Shown here one piece after another: positions 20,584 to 29,258 of a stretch of 41,048 bases of DNA (the stretch's first letter is position 1; the number at the start of each line of letters is the position of its first letter). A program made the translations under genes and the position numbers. A model generated the notes under the pieces. The model was given only the letters and a program-made list of their open reading frames with translations. It was not told the origin of the DNA and made no database searches. This DNA comes from Streptomyces sp. DvalAA-14 (GTDB lineage: Bacteria > Actinomycetota > Actinomycetes > Streptomycetales > Streptomycetaceae): NCBI RefSeq assembly GCF_900091855.1, contig NZ_FMCH01000227.1, forward strand, positions 1 to 41,048, in the 5' to 3' direction.

Positions 20584-22452
20584 ATGGACGCTGTTCCTGT
20601 TCCGACCGCCGGACCCGCTCACCCCGTCCCGCAGCCGGGGGCCGCACGGCACGCTCTGCTACGGCTGGTGACGGTCATGCTCGACGGCGACGACGAGCGC
20701 GAGGTGCTGTGGGGAGCCATGGCGGCGATCGCCGCCACCGGCCCGTTCACCGCCGAAGCGGCGTATGCCGTGCACCACGGTCTGGCGCGGCGCTGCCCAC
20801 CGTGCCGGGTGGCTGCTTCCGCCGTCGCCCGGCCGGGGAGCGCGGCGGCGCGGCAGCCGGGAGCGGGTTCCACCGGCGAATCCCCGGCAGAAGCGGCCGC
20901 CGCCGAGGTGGTGGCCGCCGACCGGCTCGACCGGCGGATCGAGGCTCTGCACGGCCGCAGCAGGCACCTGCACGAGCCGGGCGGCCGGTGGGTACGGGCC
21001 ATCGCCCTGCGGTACCGGGACCACTGCCTCGGCTATCTCGTCGTCCGCTCCCCGACCACCCCCTCACCCGAGGAGACCGCCCTGACCGATCTGCTCGCGC
21101 AGCAGACCGGGATCGCCCTCGCGCGCCTCGCGGGGCGCCGGGGAGAGCCGGCCCGCCCCGGGCCGGAAAGCCCGCCGGGGACCGGGGACCTGTCGGAAAC
21201 CAGGAACATACCGGGGACCGAGGACGGCTCATCCACCGCCGGCCCGGGCGCGATCTCCTCCGCCCTGGCCTCGCGGCTCGCCTCCCACGAAGCGCTCTCC
21301 CGCGCCGCCGCCTCCGGCAGGGGCGAGGCGGGAATCCTGCAGGCCCTGCACGACCACACGGGATTCACGGCCCTCACCGAGGACCGCTTCGGCAACCTGC
21401 GGGCCTGGGCTGGTCCCGATCGGGACGAAGGCCGGCCAGGACCGGGCGGTGGACCGCCCCCGGGGCCGGAGAACGGGCGCCGGGACACCCTGATGCAGGG
21501 CGCGCGGCGCCGTCCCGGCGCCGTCCGGGACCGGGACCGGCTGGTCGTCCCCGTCGAGATGGCCGGTGATCTGCTCGGCGTGGTCGCGCTGGTCGACCCG
21601 GACCGGCGGGCGGCGGAAACCGACACCTCGGCGCTCGAACAGGCCGCTCTGGTGCTGGCTCCGCAGCTCTCCCACGAGCGCAGGCTGGCCGAGCTTCAGC
21701 CTCAGCTGCGCTGCGACCTGGTCGACCGGCTGATCTCAGGTGAGGCGACCGACGACAGCTTCACCCAGGCGGCAGCCCTGGGCCACGACCTGCACCGTCA
21801 GCACAAGGTCGCCGTGCTGGAATGGCCCGACGCAGCCGAGAGCGGCGCACTCGGCGACGCGGTGGCGCGGGCGGCCGGGCGGCTGCGCCGGGATGTACTC
21901 GTCGGCTCTCGCGGCGCGACCACGGTCGTCGTGTTGGCCGGTGAGGACCGGCGCGACCCGGGAGACGAACTGCACCGGGCCGTCTCGGACGAACTCGGCA
22001 CCGGGGCCGGCGCGATCGGGGTCGGCGGCCCCTGCGACACCCTCACCGATCTGCCGCACTCCTACGACGAGGCCGTCCGTGCCCTCGCCGTCCGCCGCCG
22101 TTCCCAGGACCCGTACGGCAGCACCGGCTTCGAGGAGCTGGGCCTGTGCCGCATGATGGGCACCGGCGACGGCGAACGGGAAGCCGACCGCTTCGTCCGC
22201 GAATGGCTGGGCCGGCTGCTGGACTACGACGCCCGCCACCACACCGAGCTGTTGATGACACTCTCCCGCTATCTGGAGAGCGGCGGCAGCTACGACGCGA
22301 CCTCGGAGACGCTGCTCATCCACCGCAGCACGGTCCGCTACCGACTCCAGCGCATCCGTGAGATCACCGGGCACGACCTCGGTGACGTCGAGACCCGTCT
22401 CAATCTGCACGTCGCCACCCGCATCCGCAACGTGCTCGACGCACCCCGCTGA
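20584..22452 (+). CDS. GAF/PucR-type helix-turn-helix regulator
   Basis: A 622-residue regulator. The C-terminal 60 residues are a PucR-type helix-turn-helix (SYDATSETLLIHRSTVRYRLQRIREITGHDLGD, ending ETRLNLHVATRIRNVL). The stretch before it carries the CdaR/GGDEF-like linker of this family (DELGTGAGAIGVGGPCDTLTDLPHSYDEAVRAL). The first 450 residues hold two GAF-like sensory regions (WVRAIALRYRDHCLGYLVVRSP...LTDLLAQQTGIALARLA and RDRLVVPVEMAGDLLGVVALVDPDR...LEQAALVLAPQLSHERRL) separated by a low-complexity Pro/Gly linker. The ligand is unknown. The ATG at 20584 was chosen over 20524 because the upstream part is Arg/Ala filler. Being divergent from dnaK and convergent with the acetate kinase gene, it is the best local candidate for controlling this stress block. 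Confidence 0.82.
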   Translation: MDAVPVPTAGPAHPVPQPGAARHALLRLVTVMLDGDDEREVLWGAMAAIAATGPFTAEAAYAVHHGLARRCPPCRVAASAVARPGSAAARQPGAGSTGESPAEAAAAEVVAADRLDRRIEALHGRSRHLHEPGGRWVRAIALRYRDHCLGYLVVRSPTTPSPEETALTDLLAQQTGIALARLAGRRGEPARPGPESPPGTGDLSETRNIPGTEDGSSTAGPGAISSALASRLASHEALSRAAASGRGEAGILQALHDHTGFTALTEDRFGNLRAWAGPDRDEGRPGPGGGPPPGPENGRRDTLMQGARRRPGAVRDRDRLVVPVEMAGDLLGVVALVDPDRRAAETDTSALEQAALVLAPQLSHERRLAELQPQLRCDLVDRLISGEATDDSFTQAAALGHDLHRQHKVAVLEWPDAAESGALGDAVARAAGRLRRDVLVGSRGATTVVVLAGEDRRDPGDELHRAVSDELGTGAGAIGVGGPCDTLTDLPHSYDEAVRALAVRRRSQDPYGSTGFEELGLCRMMGTGDGEREADRFVREWLGRLLDYDARHHTELLMTLSRYLESGGSYDATSETLLIHRSTVRYRLQRIREITGHDLGDVETRLNLHVATRIRNVLDAPR

Positions 22453-22478
22453 GGTCCATCGCCCGTCGGCGGGAAAAG

Positions 22479-23609
22479 TCAACCGTCACTCAGCAACCGC
22501 CTGGTCTCCACGGCGACTTGGCGGGCCTCGCCGGTGGGGACCAGGACGACGGGTGTCTCGGCGCCAGGACCGCTGAGCAGCTCGGCCGGGGCCTGGGAGC
22601 CGCCCACGGGGACGCGCAGACCACCGGCCGGTCCGAGGGTTCTCAGCCCGGCGCAGACCGCCTCCCGTATCTCGGGCTGGTCCTCGCCGATCTCGCCGGT
22701 GAAGACCAGGGCGTCCAGTCGGTCCAGGGAGGCAGCCATCGCGGCGATGCCGCGCCGGCAGTGGTGGGTGAAGACGTCCAGCGCCAGGGCGGCGTTCTCG
22801 TCGCCGGCCGCGCGGTCGCGTACGAGGTCACGGGTATCGCCCGAGGTGCCGGACAGCCCCAGCAGTCCCGCATGGTGGTTCAGCGCGTCGTCCAGTTCCC
22901 GCGGGGTCAATCCGTGCCGGTTCTGCAGCCAGATCAGCGCGCCGGGGTCGAGGCTGCCGCTCCGGCGGCTCATCACCAGACCCTCCAGCGGGGTGAACCC
23001 CATGGTGGTGTCGACGCTGTGCCCGTTGCGCACGGCGCACGCCGAGCAGCCGCCGCCGAGGTGCGCGATGACGATCTGCAGGTCTTCGCGGCGGACGGAG
23101 AACAGGTCGGCGGTACGGGCGAGTGCCCAGGTGTAGGACAGCCCGTGGAAGCCGTAGCGCCGGATCCCGTACTCGCGGCGCCACCTCTCGGGCACCGCGT
23201 ACGCACGGGCGGCGGCCGGGAGGCCGGCGTGGAAGACCGTGTCGAAGCACACGGCATGCGGCACGTCGGGCAGCAGGTCGCGTGCCGCGTCCAGGACGGC
23301 GAGGGCCGGCGGCACGTGCAGCGGTGCCAGCTCGGCTGTGCGTCGCAGCCGGTCGCGGACCGGCCCGTCCACCAGCGTGTGCGCCCGGAACTCCGGACCG
23401 CCGTGCACGATGCGGTGCCCCACCCCCACCACCGCCGGCGCATCCTTCAGCAGCTCTCGAAGCCGCTCGGCCACGTCGCTGCCGGGCGCGGACGCGCTGT
23501 CGCGTGACGCGAGGACCGTTCCGTCGTCCGCGAAGACGGTGAGGTGCAAGCTCGACGAACCCGCGTCAGCGACCAGCACGGGCCCTCGGCTACGGCTGCG
23601 ATCGGGCAT
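22479..23609 (-). CDS. ackA: acetate kinase-like protein (divergent active site)
   Basis: A 376-residue member of the acetate/propionate kinase family, which makes ATP from acetyl phosphate. Family segments are clear: VLVADAGSSSLHLTVF, GHRIVHGGPEF, FDTVFHAGLP, IRRYGFHGLSY, SVDTTMGFTPLEGLVMSRRSGSLDPG and LVFTGEIGED. The key Arg (GHR), Asp (FDT), His (FHG), Arg (RRSG) and Glu (TGEIGE) are present. However, the N-terminal Asn of the NAGSSS motif is Asp15 here, and the phosphate-loop HLGNG is HLGGG. It is about 20 residues shorter than usual. Activity may be altered, or the substrate different. The ATG at 23609 has a strong AGGAGG. A SigB-type promoter and a perfect inverted repeat lie upstream. 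It is convergent with the PucR-type regulator, 26 bases between stops. Confidence 0.85.
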   Translation of the reverse strand: MPDRSRSRGPVLVADAGSSSLHLTVFADDGTVLASRDSASAPGSDVAERLRELLKDAPAVVGVGHRIVHGGPEFRAHTLVDGPVRDRLRRTAELAPLHVPPALAVLDAARDLLPDVPHAVCFDTVFHAGLPAAARAYAVPERWRREYGIRRYGFHGLSYTWALARTADLFSVRREDLQIVIAHLGGGCSACAVRNGHSVDTTMGFTPLEGLVMSRRSGSLDPGALIWLQNRHGLTPRELDDALNHHAGLLGLSGTSGDTRDLVRDRAAGDENAALALDVFTHHCRRGIAAMAASLDRLDALVFTGEIGEDQPEIREAVCAGLRTLGPAGGLRVPVGGSQAPAELLSGPGAETPVVLVPTGEARQVAVETRRLLSDG

Positions 23610-23663
23610 CGTATCCCTCCTGCGGAGGCGGGCCGCCGGCGACCGTTGCGTCAGGTCACCTCG

Positions 23664-23678
23664 TGTCACGCCATGACA
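23664..23678. promoter_or_regulatory. short inverted repeat in the acetate kinase leader
   Basis: TGTCA-CGCCA-TGACA is a 5+5+5 inverted repeat. It lies between the SigB-type promoter at 23710-23733 and the acetate kinase start at 23609, so it is inside the predicted 5' leader. It could be an operator; alone it is weak evidence. Confidence 0.25.
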
Positions 23679-23709
23679 GGACGACTCGGTCTGGTCCCCT
23701 GAGCCTCGG

Positions 23710-23733
23710 ATACCCGAGCACGGGCCGCGAAAC
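23710..23733 (-). promoter_or_regulatory. SigB/SigF-type stress promoter for the acetate kinase gene
   Basis: On the minus strand GTTT (23733-23730), exactly 14 bases, then GGGTAT (23715-23710) matches the promoter consensus of the SigB/SigF family (GTTT or GNNT, N14-16, GGGTAT/C) known from Streptomyces and mycobacteria. The start site would be near 23703, giving a leader of about 94 bases. The -10 half overlaps a small palindrome CTCGG-ATAC-CCGAG (23705-23718). Confidence 0.6.
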
Positions 23734-23746
23734 AGCGATCGCCCGG

Positions 23747-23780
23747 AAGATCCTTTTGACAGGACGGACAAAAGGATCTT
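23747..23780. promoter_or_regulatory. perfect 12-bp inverted repeat upstream of the acetate kinase promoter
   Basis: AAGATCCTTTTG (23747-23758) and CAAAAGGATCTT (23769-23780) are exact reverse complements around a 10-base spacer. They form a strikingly AT-rich patch in GC-rich DNA. The centre is about 60 bases upstream of the predicted acetate kinase start site, a class I activator position; it is also about 260 bases before the SRPBCC gene on the other strand. There is no T-run and no gene end here, so a terminator is unlikely. It is probably a dimeric regulator's operator (inference). Confidence 0.55.
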
Positions 23781-24024
23781 TCGTTGAAGGGTTGCGGGCG
23801 AAGCGCTCCTTGGCATCGGAGTCGGGGTCAGTACGTCAGTACGACGGCGGCCTGCGGCGGCGGTGCTCGCTGCTCGCAGCGCGCCGACCCTCACCGATCC
23901 ACGCGCCCACTCGCCTGGGTGGTCGAATGATCAGGCTCTCTCCCATGACTGCCGGGGAAGCTCCCCCCTTGCTGATATCACCAAGGCGCCTGTACGGGGA
24001 CAGGCCCGATCCGTGGAGGACTCC
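23781..24024. other. noncoding upstream region of the SRPBCC gene
   Basis: These 244 bases, with the acetate kinase upstream region, form a 415-base gene-free stretch. They contain a tandem octamer GTCAGTAC-GTCAGTAC (about 23828-23843) and a small GGGGA-AGC-TCCCC inverted repeat just before the gene. A TTGACA sits inside the inverted repeat at 23756-23761, but no good -10 follows at the right distance, so the plus-strand promoter is not located. Confidence 0.4.
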
Positions 24025-24945
24025 ATGACGCAGCAGCACGATTCCACCACAGAGCGCCTGCCCAAGCTGCTGGGCTGGGCCAGTCTGGGCCTCGGGAGCG
24101 CCGAGGTCGCCGCGCCGCGGGCTGTCAGCCGGCTGACGGGCGTCGACGATTCCGCCGAGGCCCGGACGGTCGTGCCCCTGCTGGGCGCGCGCGAGTTGGG
24201 GCACGCCGCTCTGCTGCTGGGCAGCCGCAAACCGGCCCCGTGGGTGTGGACCCGCGTCGCCGGCGACGCGATCGACCTGACCGCGCTGGGCCGGGCGCTG
24301 GCTGTCCGCAATGGTGAGCGGAAGCGCAGGACGGCCGTTGCCACGGCCGCGGTGGCCGCGATCACCGCGGCGGATGTGTACGCGGCGGTCCGGGCGCGGC
24401 GGCGGAAGAAGGACGACGAGCACACCAGGGACCTGCACGCGAGCATCACGATCGACCGGCCGCGCGCTGAGGTTTACCGCTACTGGCACGACTTCGCCAA
24501 CCTGCCGCGCTTCATGGCCCACCTGGAATCAGTGCAGACCGACGCCGACGGGCGCTCGCACTGGCGGGCCCGGGGCCCGGCCAAGCGGACGATCGAGTGG
24601 GACGCCGAGATCACCGAGGACCGCCCGGACACCGTCATCTCCTGGCAGTCCACCGGCCCGACCCTGGTGGGGAACACCGGGTCGGTGCGGTTCTCGGACG
24701 CTCCCGGGGACCGGGGCACCGAGGTACGGGTGGAGCTGGCCTACGACCCGCCGGCGGGCCGGGCCGGCGCCGCCGTCGCCAAGCTGCTCGGCGAGCAGCC
24801 CGAGCAGCAGGTCCGCGACGACCTGCGTCGGTTCAAACAGCTCATGGAGGCCGGCGAAGTGGTCCGCTCGGACGCCAGCCCCGAGGGCACGCGTGCCCTG
24901 CGCCAGGCCAAGCAGCGTCCGGCCCAGCCGCCCGCCGCCGCCTGA
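24025..24945 (+). CDS. membrane-anchored SRPBCC (START-like) protein
   Basis: A 306-residue protein. The N-terminal half (1-130) holds short hydrophobic helices, with one clear membrane segment at about 103-121 ([19 protein letters not shown]) followed by a basic RARRRKK stop. The C-terminal half (138-280) is a SRPBCC/polyketide-cyclase-like domain: [33 protein letters not shown], then [24 protein letters not shown] and [12 protein letters not shown]. Such domains bind hydrophobic ligands. This membrane-plus-SRPBCC type is common in Streptomyces with no defined role. The ATG at 24025 has GGAGGA before it. It is followed after 101 bases by an alcohol dehydrogenase gene on the same strand, likely cotranscribed. 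Confidence 0.85.
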   Translation: MTQQHDSTTERLPKLLGWASLGLGSAEVAAPRAVSRLTGVDDSAEARTVVPLLGARELGHAALLLGSRKPAPWVWTRVAGDAIDLTALGRALAVRNGERKRRTAVATAAVAAITAADVYAAVRARRRKKDDEHTRDLHASITIDRPRAEVYRYWHDFANLPRFMAHLESVQTDADGRSHWRARGPAKRTIEWDAEITEDRPDTVISWQSTGPTLVGNTGSVRFSDAPGDRGTEVRVELAYDPPAGRAGAAVAKLLGEQPEQQVRDDLRRFKQLMEAGEVVRSDASPEGTRALRQAKQRPAQPPAAA

Positions 24946-24990
24946 CATCGGATCCGGCACCGTCCGATCCGGCAACCATCCGATCAACAG

Positions 24991-25035
24991 ATCCGACAGC
25001 TCCGACGGATTCGACAGATCCGACAGATTCGACAA
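24991..25035. repeat. five tandem 9-bp repeats before the alcohol dehydrogenase
   Basis: Units ATCCGACAG, CTCCGACGG, ATTCGACAG, ATCCGACAG and ATTCGACAA follow without gaps, ending 11 bases before the ADH start codon and just ahead of its ribosome binding site AAGGGG. Looser CCGATC copies precede them. The period of 9 keeps a reading frame (Asp-Ser/Pro-Thr on the plus strand), but no gene uses it. Unit number could vary by slippage and alter the leader. Confidence 0.7.
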
Positions 25036-25046
25036 GGGGAACCGCC

Positions 25047-26219
25047 ATGAAGGCCACCTGCTGGACCGGTCGCAACTCGGTCGATGTCCTCGACGTCCCG
25101 GACCCGAAGATTCTCAACGCCGGTGACGCGATCATCCGTGTTACCTCCACCACCATCTGCGGCTCCGATCTGCACCTCTACGACGGCTACATCCCCACCA
25201 TGAAGAAGGGCGACGTCCTCGGCCACGAGTTCATGGGCGAGGTCGTCGACGTGGGCTCCGACGTCCGCAACCTCAAGATCGGCGACCGGGTCGTCGTCCC
25301 CTTCCCCATCGCCTGCGGCCGGTGCTGGGCCTGCAAGCACGAGCTGTACTCCGTGTGCGAGAACTCCAACCCCAACGCGGGCCTGGCCGAGAAACTCATG
25401 GGCCACAGCCCCGCCGGGATCTTCGGCTACTCCCACATGCTCGGCGGCTACGCCGGCGGCCAGGCCGAGTACGCCCGGGTGCCCTTTGCCGACATCGGCC
25501 CGATCAAGGTCGGCGACGAGCTGAGCGACGACCAGGTCCTGTTCCTGTCCGACATCCTGCCCACCGGCTACATGGGCGCCGACAACTGCGACATCACGCC
25601 CGGCGACACCGTCGCGGTGTGGGGCGCGGGCCCGGTCGGCCAGTTCGCCGCCGCCAGCGCCTACCTGCTCGGGGCTGAACGGGTCATCGTCATCGACCGC
25701 TTCCCCTCCCGGCTGGACCGCACCCGCGAGCACACCGGCGCGGAAACCCTCAACTACGAAGAGACAGACACCCTCGAAGCACTCCGCGACCTGACCGCCG
25801 GCCGCGGCCCGGACGCGTGCATCGACGCGGTCGGTATGGAAGCACACCACCCGACCGGTCCGGTCAACGCGTACGACCGCACCAAGCAGGCCACCCGCAT
25901 GGAAACCGAGCGCCCGCACGCTCTCCGCGAGGCGATCCTCGCCTGCCGCAACGGCGGGACGGTGTCGACCATCGGTGTCTACGGCGGTCTGATGGACAAG
26001 TTCCCGATCGGCTCGCTGATGAACCGGTCCCTGACGCTGCGCGCCGGCCAGTGCCACGTCCAGCACTACATGAAGCCGCTGCTGGAGCGTATCCGCAGCG
26101 GCGACATCGACCCCTCCTTCGTGGTCTCGCACCACCTGCCCCTGGACGAGGCCCCGCGCGCCTACGAGATGTTCAAGAACAAGCGGGGCGAAACCAACAA
26201 GATCATCCTCAAGCCCTGA
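25047..26219 (+). CDS. zinc-dependent alcohol dehydrogenase (formaldehyde dehydrogenase-like)
   Basis: A 390-residue medium-chain zinc dehydrogenase that oxidises an alcohol or aldehyde adduct with NAD(P). Catalytic zinc ligands are Cys38 (ICGSDLH), His60 and Glu61 (GHE). The structural-zinc cysteines are 90, 93, 96 and 104 ([15 protein letters not shown]). The cofactor fold is seen as [32 protein letters not shown]. The insert with [25 protein letters not shown] and the [12 protein letters not shown] segment match glutathione-independent formaldehyde dehydrogenase-like enzymes common in actinomycetes; the true substrate is not known. The ATG at 25047 has AAGGGGAA before it. Context with acetate kinase suggests a role in fermentative or stress carbon flow (inference). 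A strong terminator follows. Confidence 0.92.
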   Translation: MKATCWTGRNSVDVLDVPDPKILNAGDAIIRVTSTTICGSDLHLYDGYIPTMKKGDVLGHEFMGEVVDVGSDVRNLKIGDRVVVPFPIACGRCWACKHELYSVCENSNPNAGLAEKLMGHSPAGIFGYSHMLGGYAGGQAEYARVPFADIGPIKVGDELSDDQVLFLSDILPTGYMGADNCDITPGDTVAVWGAGPVGQFAAASAYLLGAERVIVIDRFPSRLDRTREHTGAETLNYEETDTLEALRDLTAGRGPDACIDAVGMEAHHPTGPVNAYDRTKQATRMETERPHALREAILACRNGGTVSTIGVYGGLMDKFPIGSLMNRSLTLRAGQCHVQHYMKPLLERIRSGDIDPSFVVSHHLPLDEAPRAYEMFKNKRGETNKIILKP

Positions 26220-26416
26220 AGGTGAACCCCGCTTGATACCGGGTCCATGCCGGTCCGCCACCGAGAAAGCGCCTCACCGGCCGAAACGTGAGGACCCGAC
26301 CGTCACCTGGCGTCCGAGGAGGCTGATCTCGACGCCGTCCTGGGTGGCGCGCGCCGCGGTGAAGGTGACTCCGGCTGACAGCAGGATTGCGCCTCGCGAC
26401 GCGTACGTATGGAAGA

Positions 26417-26454
26417 CGAAGGGCCCGGCGGTCGCTCGACGGCCGGGCCCTTCG
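26417..26454. terminator. bidirectional hairpin terminator
   Basis: A perfect 13-bp inverted repeat (CGAAGGGCCCGGC, 26417-26429, and its complement, 26442-26454) with a 12-base loop lies between the ends of the convergent ADH and BNR-protein genes. It has no long T-run, as is common for actinobacterial terminators, and can serve both strands. Confidence 0.75.
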
Positions 26455-26479
26455 CTGCGGCGGAGATCAGCTCAGGGTG

Positions 26480-29080
26480 TCACCTCAGCGTGATCGAAAA
26501 GATTCCACGGCCGTGGGTGGCGGCGTAGACGCGCCCGTCGGGGCCGGCCTTGAGCTGGAGGACGGCCACGGCCGGCAGCTTCCCGACGCGGCTCCAGGTG
26601 GTGTGGTGCGGGGCGCGGTAGACGACGCCGAGGTCGGTGGCCAGCGCGAGGCCGCCGCCGGGCAGGGCCAGCAGCGAGTCGGTGGGCACGTCGGGGAGGT
26701 TGGCGGAGATGTCCTTCCATGTGGTGCCGCCGTCGGTGGACTCGAAGACGTGGCCGACGCCGGCGCCGGGGCCTTCGGTCCAGTGCCGGGAGAAGCCGTT
26801 CACGGCGAGATAGACGTGGCTTGAGTTGGCCGGGTCGATGGCGAGGCCGGACAGGTACCGGTTGGGCACGGTTCCGTCGGCGCCGGTGGCGGGCAGGCTC
26901 ACCTGGTGCCAGCCGGTGCCGTCGGCGTTGCCGACCGCGATGCCGCGGGTGAAGCCCTGGTTGTTGCAGGGCCCGCACCAGGCGGCGTAGACCTTGCCGC
27001 CCTGGGCGGCGACGGCGGTGGCGGTGTGGCCGTCGCCGAGGTCGAAGGCATCGGTCCACTCGTCGCCGCTGCGGATGGCGTAGCCGTGGGTCTGTACCCA
27101 GACGTGCTGGCCGCCGGCGATCCAGGTGTCGCTGTCGCGGGTGTCCGCGGTCAGGGGGGCGGTGAAGCGGGCGGCGCCGGTGGCGTTGTCGGGCGGGGCG
27201 ACGTCGTAGCTGGTGGCCTTGGCGGGGTCGTCGACCCAGGCGCCGTTGTTGACCGCGCAGTTCTGGGTGACGTTGACGGCCAGGTAGACGTATTCCTGGG
27301 CGATATCGCACCCGTTGGCCGGGTCGGTGAGGGTGTCGCCGCCGTCACCGCCGAAGTTGGAGCCCATGACCTTGTCACCGGGCCGCAGAATGGACTGGCC
27401 GTTGTCCTGCAGGCCGCCGTTGACGGTCACGCCGCGGCGGGAGGGGTCGCGGCCGATGCCCACCGAGTAGTACTGCAGGGTGTCGATGGTGCCGTCGTTG
27501 GTGGACACCCAGTCGGTTGCGTGGCCGGCCGCGTCGGTGCGGCCGTTGAGCGGGCGCTTGTAGACGCCGCCGTCGTCGCCGACGTAGACGTACGGCCTGC
27601 CGTGGTTGCTGCCGATGGTGACCGCGTGCTGGTCGGCGTGGGTGGTGGGGCTGCAGTCGCCGGTCTGCTTGGTCGGGTCGATGCTCCAGCAGGGGAAGTC
27701 GAAGTTCCAGTACGGGCCCACCGCCGACCAGTTCGCGCCGCTGTCCTTGGTCTCGAAGACCTCTTCCAGCCCGGCGTACACGTGCGTGGCGTCGGTGGGG
27801 TCGACTTGGAGGAACTCGTTGTACCAGGCCTGTACACCGGGCATGAAGCCCGGTTCGTCCAGCGCGGAGCCGGAGGCTGCCAGCGTCTCGGTGTCCGCGA
27901 TCCGGGTCCAGTTGCCGAACGGGTCGCCGGTCTTCGAGACGTAGATGCCGTCCAGGTTGCTGTCCGGGTCGGTGTTCAGCGCGGTGGGGGACTGGTTGAT
28001 CGCGTAATAGCGGGAGCCGTCCTTGGAGCGGGCGAAGGTCACGTTGCCCACGGTGGCCGCGTCGGTGGGCAATGCGCCCAGCGAGCCGACCCGGGTCCAA
28101 CTGCTCCCGACCTTGCGGTAGAAGCCGTTGTAGGTGTCACCGCTGCGCCAGCCGACCGCCAGCAGGACGTTGGAGGGGTTCCTGGGGTCGATCGCCACGT
28201 CGTTGGCGATGTTCTTGTACGGCGCGTTCGGGTCGCTCGCGAGGGAACCGCCGGGCAGATAGGCCGGGTTGGGGGCGAACTCCAGCTTCCACGGGCCGCG
28301 CAGGTCCGTCGTGGAGTGGCTCCACACGCCCTTGCTGGTCGAGGCCCACACCTTGTCGCCGCCGAAGCGCAGGGTGTGGATGGTGGTGGAGTCCAACTCG
28401 GCGCCGCCGACGCGGTCGTAGGTGCTGAAGGTGCCGCCGTGCGGATGCGCCAGGACGTACACCCCGCTGCCGAGGTACGCGTCCGCGTTCGTCGTGGCCT
28501 CACCGGTGCCCAGCCACAGCCGCCCCCGGCCGTCGAGCGCCAGCGCGCCGGTGGCCTGGGAGGGCAGCGCGTCGCTGATCGGCTGCCAGTGCCCGCCGCC
28601 GGTCGCCGACCGCCAGACACCGCCGCCGGCGCTGCCCTCGTAGACGTATCCGTCGTCGTCGGCCGCGAGTGCGGCGGCCCGGCCGGTCACCAGGCCCGAA
28701 CCGCCGCTGGAGTTGGAGGAGATGTCGCGGTAGCGCGGATCGTCGGAGTTGTAGGGAAGCCCCGTCACCGGCTTCCAACGTCCCCCCGTTTGCTGGAGCT
28801 TGTTCAGCTGGTCCCAGGCGGCGGTGAAGGCGCCGGGGGCGATGGTGCCGGGGGAGGTGCGCGCCTCGGCGAACTGGTCAGCGCCCTCGGCGATCTCGTC
28901 GGCCTCGCCGCCACCGTCGTCGTCACCCCCGCCGTCGGCGGCCGTGACAGCGGCGTTGAACGCTCGCGGGTGAATGGCTGGATGCCCGGGCGCGGCACCG
29001 GCCGGAATCGCGAACAGCGCCGCCAGTGCCGTGATGGTCGAGATCGTCAGCCAGTGTCTCTTGCGGGTCGGTGCCTGCAC
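26480..29080 (-). CDS. secreted BNR/sortilin-type beta-propeller protein
   Basis: An 866-residue exported protein. The GTG at 29080 has GGGAG 5 bases before it and opens a signal peptide: basic TRKRHW, hydrophobic LTISTITALAALFAIPAGA, then a cut near AGA-AP. A Gly/Asp-rich acidic patch (DGGGDDDGGGEADE) follows. The rest shows many BNR/Asp-box-like blades (SAGGGVWRSATGGGHW, ETKDSGANWSAV, STDGGTTWKDIS, ATDLGVVYRAPHHTTWSRVG) and ends YAATHGRGIFSITLR, a typical last blade of sortilin-like or xyloglucanase-like double propellers. Proteins of this kind are often called glycosyl hydrolases, but no catalytic pair can be assigned here, so an adhesive or carbohydrate-binding role is equally possible. 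A longer open frame upstream to 29650 overlaps the kinase gene and is not used. Confidence 0.8.
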   Translation of the reverse strand: MQAPTRKRHWLTISTITALAALFAIPAGAAPGHPAIHPRAFNAAVTAADGGGDDDGGGEADEIAEGADQFAEARTSPGTIAPGAFTAAWDQLNKLQQTGGRWKPVTGLPYNSDDPRYRDISSNSSGGSGLVTGRAAALAADDDGYVYEGSAGGGVWRSATGGGHWQPISDALPSQATGALALDGRGRLWLGTGEATTNADAYLGSGVYVLAHPHGGTFSTYDRVGGAELDSTTIHTLRFGGDKVWASTSKGVWSHSTTDLRGPWKLEFAPNPAYLPGGSLASDPNAPYKNIANDVAIDPRNPSNVLLAVGWRSGDTYNGFYRKVGSSWTRVGSLGALPTDAATVGNVTFARSKDGSRYYAINQSPTALNTDPDSNLDGIYVSKTGDPFGNWTRIADTETLAASGSALDEPGFMPGVQAWYNEFLQVDPTDATHVYAGLEEVFETKDSGANWSAVGPYWNFDFPCWSIDPTKQTGDCSPTTHADQHAVTIGSNHGRPYVYVGDDGGVYKRPLNGRTDAAGHATDWVSTNDGTIDTLQYYSVGIGRDPSRRGVTVNGGLQDNGQSILRPGDKVMGSNFGGDGGDTLTDPANGCDIAQEYVYLAVNVTQNCAVNNGAWVDDPAKATSYDVAPPDNATGAARFTAPLTADTRDSDTWIAGGQHVWVQTHGYAIRSGDEWTDAFDLGDGHTATAVAAQGGKVYAAWCGPCNNQGFTRGIAVGNADGTGWHQVSLPATGADGTVPNRYLSGLAIDPANSSHVYLAVNGFSRHWTEGPGAGVGHVFESTDGGTTWKDISANLPDVPTDSLLALPGGGLALATDLGVVYRAPHHTTWSRVGKLPAVAVLQLKAGPDGRVYAATHGRGIFSITLR

Positions 29081-29258
29081 GGAGTCTCCCGAACGAACGT
29101 GGATGTGGACTGTTCGGAGCGACCTGATCACGTCAGCGGGCGGCGGGGTGCCGGAAAGACAAGAGCTTGGCCGGGATTTTGACAAGAACCTGCCATTTCC
29201 CCGGTTCACCGGATTGCCGCCTGTCCCCGTCCCGGCGCCCGGCCGGCGGCGTCCTTTG

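Noticed and set aside
23747..23780. Inverted repeat as a transcription terminator
   Set aside because: It lies upstream of two divergent gene starts, not after a gene, and has no T-run.
26906..29182. A 758-codon plus-strand open frame opposite the BNR protein gene
   Set aside because: Val/Gly-rich shadow; the minus strand has a signal peptide and propeller motifs.
29160..29200. TTTTGACAAGAACC near 29180 as a promoter
   Set aside because: It points to the plus strand, where no gene follows, and lacks a -10 at the right distance.
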